Positions 50,501 through 55,611 of a DNA stretch of 64,000 nt are shown piece after piece. The notes below the pieces were generated by a model. The model was not told the origin of the DNA. It made no database searches and worked only from the letters and a program-made list of their open reading frames with translations. The translations under genes were made by a program, and so were the position numbers. Position 1 is the first letter of the stretch. Each line of letters starts with the position of its first letter. The DNA comes from DATATV01 sp035551355. GTDB taxonomy: Bacteria > Actinomycetota > Actinomycetes > Mycobacteriales > Pseudonocardiaceae. The stretch is taken from assembly GCA_035551355.1 (NCBI GenBank), contig DASZNF010000004.1, positions 62,001-126,000 of the forward strand, in the 5' to 3' direction.

Positions 50501-53500
50501 TAGGCGGCCCCGGACTTGAGCACGGCCAGCATGGCCACCGGGAGCCGGGTGGTGCGCGGCAGCGCCAGCCCGACCAGCCGTTCCGGCCCCGCGCCGTGCG
50601 CGATCAGCAGTCGGGCCAGACGATTGGCCTGCTCGTTCAGGTCCCTGTAGGACAGTTGGTCGGCGCCCGCGCGAACAGCGATGGCGTGCGGATTCGCGGC
50701 GGCGGTGGACTGGAACGGGGCCATCACGGCATCGGCCAGCATGGGGCGGGCGGTGTCGTTCCAGTCCAGCAGCAGCCGGTCGCGTTCGGCGGTGGGCAGC
50801 GGGGCCAGCGCGGCCACCGGGGCGCCCGGCTGGTCGGTGATCGCGGTGAGCAGGCCGTGCAGGTGCTCGGCCAGGCGGTGGATGGTGGGCGGGTCGAACA
50901 GGTCGGTGGGGTATTCGACGGTCAGGTTCAGGCCGCCGGCCCGCGGCGCGAACTCCAGCACCAGGTCGAACCGGGCGGAGGGGCGGGGCAGATCCTGTTC
51001 GGCGACCCGGAGTTCGCCCATCCGGTCCGGCTCGACCATGGCTTTCTGCACCACCACCAGCGCCTGGACCAGCGGTGTGCGGCTGGGATCGCGCTCCGGC
51101 GCCAGTTCCTCGACCAGCCGGTCGAACGGCGCCTCGGCGTGCGCGAACGCGTCCAGCACGGTCTCCCGCACCGACCCCAGCAGCCCGGCGAAGTCCTGGC
51201 CGCGCCGGATGTCCGAGCGCAGCACCACGGTGTTGACGAAGAACCCGGCCAGCCGCTCCAGCTCGGCCCGGTCCCGGCCGGACACCGCGGTGCCCACCGC
51301 GATGTCGGATCGGTTGGCATACCGGGACAACAGCAGTTGCACGGCCGCGACCAGGGTCATGAACAGGGTGGCGCCGTGAGCCAGGCCCAGCGCGGTCAGC
51401 TTGTCGGTCAGCGTGGGCGGCAGGTCGATCCGGTGCACCGCGCCGGCCGTGCCCCGCCGGCGCGGCCGGGGCCGGTCGGTGGGCAGCTCCAGCGGTTCGA
51501 GGCCGGCCAGCCGGTCGCGCCAGTAGGCCAGGTCCGCGTCCAGTGCTGGGCCGGACTGCCGGTTTCGTTGCCACTGGGCGTAATCCGCGTACTCCAGCTC
51601 CAACGGCGGCAGCGCGATCGGCTCGGTGCGGCAGGCAGCCGAGTACGCCTCGGCCAACTCGTCGACCAGCAGCCCCACCGACCAGCCGTCGGTGATGATG
51701 TGGTGCTGGCACAGCAGCAGCACGTGCTCCCGCTCGGCCAGCCGCAGCAGCACCATCCGGGCCAGCGGGCCGTCGCGCAGGTCGAACGGGCGGCCCAGTT
51801 CGGCCGCACATCGTTGCCACATCGCGGTTTCCGCATCGTCCACGGTGCTCAGATCGACCAGTTCGACCGGAAGCTCGCCGTGCTCGGCGATGCGCTGGCG
51901 GCCGTGACCGTCCACGGTGTGACAGGTGGTGCGCAGCGACGCGTGCCGATCGACCAGGGCTTGCCATGCGGTGCGCAGCGCGGGCTGGTGCAGCGGGCCG
52001 GTCAGCCGCAGGCCGATGCCGGTGTTGTATTCGGTGCTGCCCGGGTCCAGTTCGTCGAGGAACCACAGTCGTTGCTGGGCCGGGGAAAGCGGCGCGTCGC
52101 GCCGGTCCGGCGCGGGCGGGATGGACTCGGTGGCGGGCTCGGCCGCCGGGGCGGGCAGGACGGCGGCCAGCTCGGCGATGGTGCGGGCGTCGAAGACGGC
52201 GCGGGCCGAGGGGAGCACACCCAGCCGGGCGCTGATCCGAGACCGCACCCGGGCGGCCAGAATGGAATCGCCGCCCACGGCCAGCCAGTCGTCGGTCACG
52301 CCGACCTCGGGCAGGCCCAGCACCGACGACCAGATCTCGGCCAGCGCGTGCTCGGCCGGGGTGCGCGGCGCGACCCGGCCGGCCCGGGGCGCCACACCGG
52401 TCCGGTCCGGCGCGGGCAGCGCGCGCCGGTCGAGCTTTCCGTTGGCAGTCAATGGGAAGCTCGGCAGCGATACGAACGCGGCCGGCACCATGTGCTCCGG
52501 CAGGCTCGCGCCGAGCAGCGTGCGCAACTCGGCCGGGTCCGGTGCGGTGTCCGGATCGCAGCGCAGGTAGGCGACCAGGGTCGGGTGCCCGTCGTCGTGC
52601 CGGGCCAGCACCACCGCGTCGCGCACCCGCGGATGACCACGCAGCCGGGTCTCGATCTCGCCCGGTTCGATCCGGAAGCCGCGGATCTTCACCTGGTGAT
52701 CGGTGCGGCCCAGATACTCGAGGTCGCCGGATTCGGTGCGGTGCACCAGATCCCCGGTGCGGTACATCCGGGCGCCCGGCGGTCCGAACGGGTTGGCGAC
52801 GAACCGGGACGCGGTCAGGCCGGGGCGGGCATGGTAGCCGCGGGCCAGGCCGACGCCGGACACGTACAGCTGCCCCGGTTCGCCGTCGGGCACCTCGGCC
52901 AGCCGGTCGTCCAGGATGTGCCCGGTCGCGCCGGGGATGGGCCGCCCGATGGGCAGCGGCCCGTCCGGGGACAACGGCCGGCTCCAGGTGGCCACCACAG
53001 TGGTCTCGGTCGGGCCGTAGGCGTTGATCAGCCTGCGGCCGGGGGCCCACTGGCGCACCAGGTCCGGAGTGCAGGCCTCGCCGCCGACGATCAGCGTGCG
53101 CAGCGCGGGCAGGTCGACCGGTGGCACGGTGGCCAGCGCGGTGGGCGGGATCAGGGTGTGGGTGATCCGCTCGCGGCCGAGCACCTCGGCCAGCTCGGTG
53201 TCCAGCAGCGGGCCGGGCGGCGGGCTGACCAGGGCCGCGCCCGCGGGCAGCGACATGCACAGCTCCAGCACCGAGGCGTCGAAACCGGGTGAAGCGAACT
53301 GCAACACCGCATCGCCTGGCCGGACCGCGAAGTGCTCGATCTCGGCCAGCGCCAGATTGACCAGCCCGGCGTGGGTGGCGATGGCGCCCTTGGGCCGGCC
53401 GGTGGTGCCCGAGGTGTAGATCAGGTACGCCGGGTGGTCCGGGCGCAGCGGAGTGGGCCGGTCGGCGTCGGTCGGATCGTGCTCGGGTTCGGCCGCGGTG

Positions 53501-53847
53501 ACCGGCCCGGCCACGTCGGCCGGGCGCAACACCAGTACCGGGTCGGCGTCGGCCAGCATGAACTCGATGCGATCGGCCGGATAGGCCGGATCCACCGGCA
53601 GGAACGCCGCGCCCGACTTGAGCACGGCCAGCTGCGCGATCACCAGTTCCGGCGAGCGGGGCAGCAGCAGCGCGACCGTCCGTTCCGGACCGGCGCCGCG
53701 CCGCAGCAGCCAGTGGGCCAGCCGGTTCGCCCGCCGGTCGACGGTCCGGAAATCCAGGATTCGGTCCGCCGTGCGCACCGCGGCCGCGTCCGGCGCGCAC
53801 CGCGCGCGGTCGGACACCAGCTCGGTGAATGGGGCCGAGGAGGTCAT
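35596..53847 (-). CDS. Nonribosomal peptide synthetase A, modules 1-5 (initiation)
   Basis: The 6083-residue synthetase has the order A-T, C-A-T-E, C-A-T-E, C-A-T-E, C-A-T. Carrier-protein serines are at about residues 528, 1584, 3060, 4536 and 6026. Epimerization motifs (HHLVVDVVSW, HHLAVDGVSW, HHLVVDVVSW) lie near 1769, 3237 and 4709. The third module's C domain has SHVLLDG for HHxxxDG but keeps the catalytic second histidine. The protein starts directly with an A domain, so the first residue has a free amine, and no fatty-acyl-starter domain is present. After the last carrier domain a short charged helical tail (about 6050-6083) is probably a donor docking segment for NRPS B. The ATG at 53847 was chosen because A-domain homology starts there; the frame is open a further 43 codons upstream but lacks homology. 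Confidence 0.95.
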   Translation of the reverse strand: MTSSAPFTELVSDRARCAPDAAAVRTADRILDFRTVDRRANRLAHWLLRRGAGPERTVALLLPRSPELVIAQLAVLKSGAAFLPVDPAYPADRIEFMLADADPVLVLRPADVAGPVTAAEPEHDPTDADRPTPLRPDHPAYLIYTSGTTGRPKGAIATHAGLVNLALAEIEHFAVRPGDAVLQFASPGFDASVLELCMSLPAGAALVSPPPGPLLDTELAEVLGRERITHTLIPPTALATVPPVDLPALRTLIVGGEACTPDLVRQWAPGRRLINAYGPTETTVVATWSRPLSPDGPLPIGRPIPGATGHILDDRLAEVPDGEPGQLYVSGVGLARGYHARPGLTASRFVANPFGPPGARMYRTGDLVHRTESGDLEYLGRTDHQVKIRGFRIEPGEIETRLRGHPRVRDAVVLARHDDGHPTLVAYLRCDPDTAPDPAELRTLLGASLPEHMVPAAFVSLPSFPLTANGKLDRRALPAPDRTGVAPRAGRVAPRTPAEHALAEIWSSVLGLPEVGVTDDWLAVGGDSILAARVRSRISARLGVLPSARAVFDARTIAELAAVLPAPAAEPATESIPPAPDRRDAPLSPAQQRLWFLDELDPGSTEYNTGIGLRLTGPLHQPALRTAWQALVDRHASLRTTCHTVDGHGRQRIAEHGELPVELVDLSTVDDAETAMWQRCAAELGRPFDLRDGPLARMVLLRLAEREHVLLLCQHHIITDGWSVGLLVDELAEAYSAACRTEPIALPPLELEYADYAQWQRNRQSGPALDADLAYWRDRLAGLEPLELPTDRPRPRRRGTAGAVHRIDLPPTLTDKLTALGLAHGATLFMTLVAAVQLLLSRYANRSDIAVGTAVSGRDRAELERLAGFFVNTVVLRSDIRRGQDFAGLLGSVRETVLDAFAHAEAPFDRLVEELAPERDPSRTPLVQALVVVQKAMVEPDRMGELRVAEQDLPRPSARFDLVLEFAPRAGGLNLTVEYPTDLFDPPTIHRLAEHLHGLLTAITDQPGAPVAALAPLPTAERDRLLLDWNDTARPMLADAVMAPFQSTAAANPHAIAVRAGADQLSYRDLNEQANRLARLLIAHGAGPERLVGLALPRTTRLPVAMLAVLKSGAAYLPIDPGYPANRIATMIEDAHPVLVLTTTELVDTLPTGDQTRVLGIDTPGLAADRAGHDVTDADRIAPLRPEHPAYVIYTSGSTGRPKGVVIEQRNLIGLVTWAAESFRAGQLDEVLAATSVSFDVSVFEILCPLMLGGSVRLVPDLLALADPPDGADPVWRASLVSGVPSAFAQLLTRGDTRIAAETVVLAGEALTRAAAQDIQAAIPGSTLANIYGPTEATVYAIAWQADPDHPDRTPLIGRPITNARAYVLDAGLRPTPIGVPGELFLGGSGVARGYLARPGLTASRFVADPFGPNGSRMYRTGDLVRWTAEGELDYLGRTDHQVKIRGFRIEPGEIQAVLLAHAEVRAAVVVPRTESDGHQRLVAYLVPAGADALDVSALRGWLAARLPAHLVPSAFVPLAEIPLHPNGKLNRAALPAPNRTTAAEDYIAPRTETERALAEIIAHVLGLDRVGVTDNFFELGGDSILTIQVVSQARQAGIRLSTKDIFLHQTIAGLAAVAATVDAPTAADQAPVTGEVPLTPIQHWLFHTNPDTPHRFDQSLTVELAEHVDHAALRAAATALLEHHDALRLRFTRTGTGWAQHNAPPAPADLPRRHDLSRLSEPRQRAEIKRFTAEAHRSFALADGPLLTMLCFELGRGRRPLLFLAAHHLVVDVVSWQILLEDLDTGYRQAVRAARISLPAKTTSFRDWAVRLADRADAGGFDDELSHWTDAAAAIADLPADFSGANLVSSARNLTVELSTADTRALLQDVPAVYRTQVNDVLLAALGRALTEWTGRDAIAIDLENHGRHPDVLADTDLTRTIGWFTALHPTVLTGGPDWSANLLAHKETRAILPRHGMGHGALRHLTTHPGLPAASPAISFNYLGQVRDVDRAGGLFHAITEPLSLHAAPEAIRTHELEILGKVERGRLSFTWAYSASRHAEPTVRALAERLAETLREIIAHCARPDAGGRSPSDFPLARLDQDTVDRLTGNGRTVEDIYPLTPTQAGMAAHQLSHEHRRAYFQQLTFRVEGVTDPNALGAAWQRVTDQTPALRSAIAWDRLATPLQLVRPRATLPITHLDWSGDDRPPAPAQAELDRLLARDRAAGLDLTTAPLSRLTLIRLPGNEIQVIWTFSHVLLDGWSMIGVLADVLRAYSGAPLPARRPFRDFLSWLADQDATAAAEFWQRSLTSLDSPTPLPFDRPPADPAQVESTESVRTALPAELTTALRELAQHNGLTLNTVVQGAWALLLSRHSNESEVVFGTTVAGRPPELTGVDDIVGLFISTIPTRISVHSGQPVLSWLQDIQRGHAESAPHAHHPARNHRFDSILVFENYPADLNSGDGPRITGLRGVETTNYPLTVVAYPERELSFALGYDPNLFDRTTIERLAGHLRTLLTDLVADPDRPVTELTMLPRAERHRLFTTWNDTAKPIPDTTIPALFTEHAHRDPAAIALISAAETLTYHELNTRANRLAHRLIARGAGPDAPVALLLPRSARLITAQLAIGKAGAAYLPLDPHTPAHRRQALLDQAGATLVLTESDLADPTLATEPDTDPEVTVRPGNLAYLMYTSGSTGVPKAIATTHRNVLNLVHHHAFAAPAHHRVLVHSPHAFDASTYETWVPLLSGHQIVLAPDPDVDDVVLREMIERHGVTAAWLTAGLFRAIAQTDPHAFTGLQALWTGGDVVPLDAVRAVRTACPQLTVVDGYGPTETTTFAAHHTLAPHAPLPRSMPIGTPLDNTRLYVLDTHLRPVPVGAPGELHIAGAGLARGYHRQPGLTARRFLASPFGPPGSRVYRTGDLVRWTESGHLEYLGRTDHQVKIRGHRIEPGEIETSLTSHPDLAHAIVVPHDQHGHKQLVAYLVPAAGATVPEPARLRAFLADRLPEPMIPAAFVPLAALPLSPNGKVDRRALPAPTRETGPERVEPRTETERVLAECWQAVLGVDRVGITDNFFELGGDSILSIQMVARARQAGLRLMPRDLFAHPTIAGLARVVTTPETQPAQPVPARDTAPLTPIQRWFLATPTPDPAHFTQSVIAELTDPEPDESALRTAFAAVWTHHDALRLTFTTDSEGWRQHLRAVDPLPELKTWSVRNGAGVRTVAAELEAGIDLASGPLLRAALCLRPDGRRPTLVLAVHHLAVDGVSWRILLADLDTAYHQAKAGGPIELPPRTTAFLDWADRLAAHTAAGGFDDELDHWTELDEDAIGIPQDAHGDNTYGSARSVTVRLSAEHTTALLREVPAAYRTRIDDVLLAALGRTLAEWTGRSHTTVTLEHHGRHEDLLPGTDLTHTVGWFTSLHPVTLTDHHDWPDTIKAAKEHRATTPRHGLGHGALGERVPGSSPRISVNYLGRFDAAEAGLFRLRGGLGGSAHPDLRRAHALELTGRIERNRLALTWTYSTELHREDTIRGLADRLRDALADLIRHCAAPDAGGRTPSDFPLARLDQQAVDTLAGNGKTVADIWPLTPAQAGMVFHTLLGGVSGAYFNQVRMTLTGVRQPRLFGAAWQEVVDRTAALRGAIVWDGVPHPLALIRSQVTVPIDYLDWSELDPIARQREMTELLVRDRAAGLDLTTAPLLRLTIATTGVHEIELVWTFHHLLLDGWSAAALFGEVCARYAARIAGHAPDGPARRPFDDYLRWLAARDEQADADYWAGALAGFESPTALPFDRPPTESHRAESSESVSTSLADEGTHRLRELAQRHGLTLNTVVQGAWALLLSRYSTESSVVFGTTVSGRPADLADVADIIGLFINTIPHRTSVRSGQSLAPWLARIQEGQAQAQQHAHTPLPRIAAAVGRPGGAALFDSILVFENYPFDTDTLAEHGLTIAGQADVQPTNYPLSVVIRPEAELSVQLDYDPELFDRTTIERIAGQLHTLLTEFAADPDRPLAEIPMLTPAERHRVLTEWNDTARPLPDTTIPALFARQAAEHPDRIALVSDTETLTYQELDARANRLAHRLIALGAGPGTPVAIRLPRCAGLVVAELAIGKTGAAYLPLDAHAPQARRQALLGQADTTLVVTEETLADPTLAEEPGTDPGRAPRPDNLAYLMYTSGSTGVPKAVAVTHRNVVALALDHRFATPAQHRVLVHSPHAFDASTYEVWVPLLTGRRVVVAPPEDLDDAVLRRVIRTHRVTAMWLTAGLFRAIAQTDPHAFTGLAELWTGGDVVPTDAVNAVRAACPQLTIVDGYGPTETTTFATCHRLPSAHPVPAALPIGRPLDNMQVYVLDEQLRPTAIGVPGELYLAGDGLARGYHNRPALTAQRFLANPYGSPGSRMYHTGDLVRWNAQRQLDYLGRTDHQLKIRGHRIEPAEIETALTRHPHIAHAIVSPHTHHGHKQLAAYLISDAEIGDQELREHLNRRLPDYLIPAAFVRLDRLPLTGNGKLDRSALPEPEFAATGGGSAPGTETERILARIFAEVLGVSGIGTEDNFFTLGGDSILSIQVVSRARQAGLALVPRDLFRHATLGLLAAAVTPVTSAAAPTGPVTGPAPLTPIQHWFFAANAAQPDQFDQSIRIEVDPDIDISALRKALAALLVQHDALRLRFDRTPTGWIQHNAPPDPDTDILRVHDRPVADVGLCHRFDPHTGPLIAAELCRADGTATLVLVAHHLVVDVVSWHILLADLDTAYRQANAATPIDLGPRTTAFRDWAIRLAEHTEAGGFDDEREHWTEAITRADSALPRDESGPNDAASVRDLTVSLSTMDTEALLREVPEAYRTRINDVLLAALGRVLRDWTGAHTVLVDLESHGRDIALPGVDLSRTVGWFTSVYPVALPTRPGADWGTTLKTTKESLRSVPRHGIGHGALRHLRTPAPAALDPQLGFNYLGQLDTGATDPTGLYRGPLAGVDSSAGPDSQRPHLLDVVGAVRRERLEFTWVYSPNAHHRDTVARLAENLLTALREIIVHCAQPDTGGRTPADFPLARLDQDTVDLLAGNGTAVEDIYPLTPMQAGMVFHNLAGSTAQGVYLEQVTFVLDGVDDVDGLAAAWQHVLARTPVLRTRVAWAGLADPVQLVARTAHLPVTRLDWTELTEAAQETALAEFLATDRAAGIDLDTPPLMRLALARRSATEVRVVWTFHHLLLDGWSVFGVLDDVFRAYAATDQLPTRMPFAHYLRWRSEQDRAEAETHWRATLSGLAEPTPLPLDRPLDPDRPTRSADWREIEVDAGLSAAVAGFARDHQLTANSVLQGAWALALSRYSSRREVCFGATVSGRPADLPGAETGIGLFINTLPVLSTVDDMTPVVEWLRAGQDAQAEARRFDFVSLTELHGYTGLPAGTGLFDSIMVFENYPISEDIAAARGLRLRELTARETTNYPLTIVVGQREQRLSVEFGYDPDLFDPATIARCAGHLLEILREFTAGPRRLVGAIDPLIPAEHAELTAWNDTAHPVADATLPELFGAQVARTPDAPALRTATGELSFAELDRAANRLARRLVRHGAGPETVVALALPRSAELITAELAVAATGAAFLPVDPNYPAERIAFMLADARPVLVLATSELDLDTGGPVLMVDDAEPQEELSGQPLTDADRIAPLRPEHPAYVIYTSGSTGRPKGVVVPHTGLANFSAAEVAHCEVRPGDRVLALASPSFDASVLELCLSLPAGAALVIPPVGPLLGEQLFDVLARHAVTHALITPAALATLPEPVGAHQLPEFRTVLAGGEACPAELVRRWAPGRALINAYGPTEATVVATWSEPLVPGGVPPIGRPIPNTRAHVLDAFLREVPVGVPGELYVTGIGLARGYLRRPGLTAQRFLADPFAGNGSRMYRTGDLVRRRPDGQLDFLGRADQQVKIRGFRIEPGEIEAALVAHPEVTAAVVLAGPDRTGEPRLVAYPVTASAESAALRDWLAARLPAHLVPAAIVPVDRLPLTANGKLDRDALPEPPAGGVPGHGYRPPEGAVERALADIWAGVLGLDRVGALDNFFGLGGDSLRSLHIAARAKATFDVALTPRDVLTTRTVRAMAELVEDRILDELERLAASASDHGPR
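35599..38757 (-). other. NRPS module 5: C-A-T, residue likely L-Leu or L-aromatic
   Basis: The pocket reads D-A-L-L-L-G-A-V-V, one change from modules 1 and 10. The carrier motif is GGDSL rather than GGDSI, the only one of the ten, and it is the only carrier followed by a protein-protein junction. Confidence 0.65.
37843..37855. repeat. Dispersed palindrome TCCACWGTGGA, copy 5
   Basis: ATCCACAGTGGAC lies in the condensation domain of module 5, coding S-T-V-D on the reverse strand. Confidence 0.6.
38758..43197 (-). other. NRPS module 4: C-A-T-E, residue likely D-Val
   Basis: The pocket reads D-A-Y-W-W-G-G-T-F, the same valine-type code as modules 3 and 7. The E domain keeps HHLVVDVVSW and a SHGRD variant of the second motif. 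Confidence 0.7.
43198..47577 (-). other. NRPS module 3: C-A-T-E, residue likely D-Val
   Basis: The pocket reads D-A-Y-W-W-G-G-T-F. The C domain shows SHVLLDG where the others have HHxxxDG. The E domain keeps HHLAVDGVSW and LEHHGRHED. Confidence 0.7.
47578..52122 (-). other. NRPS module 2: C-A-T-E, D-residue, specificity unresolved
   Basis: The pocket reads D-V-F-G-V-A-I-V-Y, unlike the other nine modules. Its core (FDVSVFEILCPL, LVSGVPSAF, NIYGPTEATVYA) belongs to a different A-domain lineage. The first three residues recall piperazate-type codes, but the last three do not and no piperazate genes are in view. The E domain keeps HHLVVDVVSW. Confidence 0.6.
52123..53847 (-). other. NRPS module 1: A-T initiation module, residue likely L-Leu or L-aromatic
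   Basis: The module has no condensation domain and no E domain, so it loads an L-residue with a free amino group. The pocket reads D-A-L-L-I-G-A-V-V. The carrier motif is VGGDSILAAR, divergent from the FFELGGDS form in most other modules. Confidence 0.7.
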
Positions 53848-53878
53848 CAGCTCAAGCCTTTCGGGCACGCCGGTATTT

Positions 53879-53891
53879 CCGGTAACACCGG
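53879..53891. promoter_or_regulatory. Small inverted repeat in the gap between cyclase and NRPS A
   Basis: CCGGT-AAC-ACCGG is a perfect 5-bp inverted repeat in the 76-base gap. With an adjacent further ACCGG-type copy it could form a weak hairpin between the first two genes of the operon. Function is not evident. Confidence 0.25.
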
Positions 53892-53923
53892 GCGCCGGAG
53901 GGAGGATTCGGGTCGGGTAAGGG

Positions 53924-55300
53924 CTATGCCACGGATTCCCGGCGGCGCGCGATTCGGCCGCCGGTCTGCAGACCACTGACCAGACCGGTATTGGGGTTGT
54001 TCATGAAGCGGCCGGCCGGAATACGCTGTCCGGAGACCGGATCACGCACCGAGAACGACCACTGTTCGTGCAATCGCAGTTCGGCGAACACTTCGCCGGC
54101 GACCCGCACACAGGGGCGGCCGTCGTGCACGTCTACAGCATATTCGGTGTCACCATTCACATAGCTGCCGAAACAGGACGGCGATAGCGGAAGATGGTCG
54201 TCCAGGCTGGTCCGGTTGGCGTAGTTGCCGATCGGGAGACCGGACGCGCGCAGTTCGGCCACCACCCCGGCCCAGGCGTCGGCGCCGGTGTTGGCATTGC
54301 TGGTGAACGCGACCACGGTGCCCGATCTCGGTTCCACCCGGAAATGGCACGAAGTACCGTCCGCGGTGCCGTCGTGTCCGATCCATTCGGTGTTGCCGCC
54401 GGTGAATACCGCCAGGCCAAGACCCCAGCCGTCGGCCAGGCCGAACGGCTCGGCACCGGGCACCGGACGGCGCATCAGCTCCCGGGTGGCCGCGGTCAGC
54501 GGGCCGCGCAGCGGGGCGGTGGCGTCGGCCGGGTCGGTGAGCAGGCTGCGGCCGAAGGTCACCAGGTCCGTCGCGCTCAGTGCCAGTGCGCCGGCCGGAG
54601 CCATGGCCGGGGTCACCGTCTGGCGCACCGGGCATGCCCGGCCGCCGCTGACCGTGTGCCCGGCCACCACCGGGCCGGCCTGCCGGCCCGGCCCGAGGCC
54701 GATGACGAATGCCGGGTCAATTCCCAGTGGCCGTAACAGAATCGACTCGACCGCTTCGGACCAGGCCAATCCGGTGATGCTCTCGATGAGCCGGGCGATG
54801 AGCAGGTAACCCAGATTCGAGTAGGAGAATCCGGTGCCCGGCCGGCACACCAGGGCCAGCCGGTGGGCGTTGTCGGACAGGTAGCGGCGCACCGAGGTGG
54901 CGTTGTCCGCGCGCTCGTCGAAGCCCGAGGGCAGGCCGCTGGTGTGGGACAGCAGCTGGCGCAGGGTGAGCCGGCCGACGAGCGCGGCGGGCGCGGGCGC
55001 CCAGTCGGTGAGGTGCTCGCCGATCGGTTCGTCCAGCCCGATGTCCCCGTCGTCGACCAGGGCGAGGGCAATAGTGGCCAGAAAGGGTTTCCCGATCGAA
55101 CCGGTCGGAAACCTCGATTCCGCCGTTATTTCTTCGGAAGTTCCGGAACGTGCGGTCCCAGCCACCGCGGACGCGTTCCCCGCGCTCGTGTATACGCACA
55201 GCTGCGCGCCTGGTACCCGGTATCGCCGGAGTACCCGGTGCAACAGCGCGGGCAACTCATCGGATTTATTGACCAACAGTGATAATTCCGCGGAAAGCAC
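53924..55300 (-). CDS. Stand-alone PBP-type thioesterase (predicted trans-acting peptide macrocyclase, SurE-like)
   Basis: The 458-residue serine hydrolase belongs to the penicillin-binding-protein/class C beta-lactamase fold. Its motifs are S68-I-G-K71 (SxxK, nucleophile and base), Y160-S-N162 (YxN) and H309-D-G (third motif). LLSHTSGLPSGF is another family hallmark. The last 110 or so residues form a separate, probably lipocalin-like domain. No signal peptide or membrane anchor is visible, which argues against a cell-wall enzyme. It is the first gene of the NRPS operon, and both synthetases lack a thioesterase. In the surugamide, desotamide, ulleungmycin and mannopeptimycin families such proteins join a C-terminal D-residue to the N-terminal L-residue. 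The GTG start has no strong ribosome site and could be a little downstream; as called, codon 6 is TTA. Confidence 0.88.
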   Translation of the reverse strand: MLSAELSLLVNKSDELPALLHRVLRRYRVPGAQLCVYTSAGNASAVAGTARSGTSEEITAESRFPTGSIGKPFLATIALALVDDGDIGLDEPIGEHLTDWAPAPAALVGRLTLRQLLSHTSGLPSGFDERADNATSVRRYLSDNAHRLALVCRPGTGFSYSNLGYLLIARLIESITGLAWSEAVESILLRPLGIDPAFVIGLGPGRQAGPVVAGHTVSGGRACPVRQTVTPAMAPAGALALSATDLVTFGRSLLTDPADATAPLRGPLTAATRELMRRPVPGAEPFGLADGWGLGLAVFTGGNTEWIGHDGTADGTSCHFRVEPRSGTVVAFTSNANTGADAWAGVVAELRASGLPIGNYANRTSLDDHLPLSPSCFGSYVNGDTEYAVDVHDGRPCVRVAGEVFAELRLHEQWSFSVRDPVSGQRIPAGRFMNNPNTGLVSGLQTGGRIARRRESVA

Positions 55301-55402
55301 GGGAACGAGTATTGCCGGGTTAGTTGACTACTGGCAATCGTCTTATTAAGCGTGAATTCATGCCGTTCGGGTGAACCTACCGGTGAGTAAGAAATGGTGG
55401 AC

Positions 55403-55415
55403 CCACCCTGGGTGG
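55403..55415. promoter_or_regulatory. Palindrome upstream of the NRPS operon
   Basis: CCACCC-T-GGGTGG is a perfect odd palindrome about 100 bases upstream of the cyclase start, with another GGTGG just before it. It could bind a regulator of the peptide operon; no cluster-encoded regulator is present to match it. Confidence 0.35.
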
Positions 55416-55594
55416 TTCGAAAGTTTCCGGACGATGCCGGACAACGATGTGACCTGCGGTTATGTGCTGGGAGTGAAGTTGCGCCGAGGTGATTCTTTCG
55501 CTCGCGCGCGCCGGGCAACAGGGCCTACGGCCGTTCGATGGCAGTGCGGTCGCCGTTCGGCCTAGCCAAAGCGTTTGTTTGGTTCTTCGCGCGT

Positions 55595-55610
55595 ACCTTC
55601 CCAGGAAGGT
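55595..55610 (-). terminator. Hairpin after the first glycerol kinase gene
   Basis: ACCTTCC and GGAAGGT pair as a perfect 7-bp stem around two bases, starting 2 bases after the kinase stop codon. It probably separates the kinase transcript from the peptide operon. No T-run follows. Confidence 0.4.
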
Positions 55611-55611
55611 T

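Larger units (their letters stand above)
55301..55611. other. Intergenic region carrying the presumed NRPS operon promoter
   Basis: This 311-base gap is the longest non-coding stretch near the cluster and has the lowest GC content around it. It must hold the end of the kinase transcript and the start of the peptide operon, both reading leftward. TAATAA-rich sequence near 55345-55350 is a possible minus-strand -10 region, but I cannot assign a -35 box with confidence. Confidence 0.5.

Noticed and set aside
55126..55518. A 130-codon open frame upstream of and overlapping the cyclase on the same strand
   Set aside because: It is out of frame with the cyclase, lacks a ribosome site and resembles nothing. 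The upstream half is AT-richer intergenic sequence.
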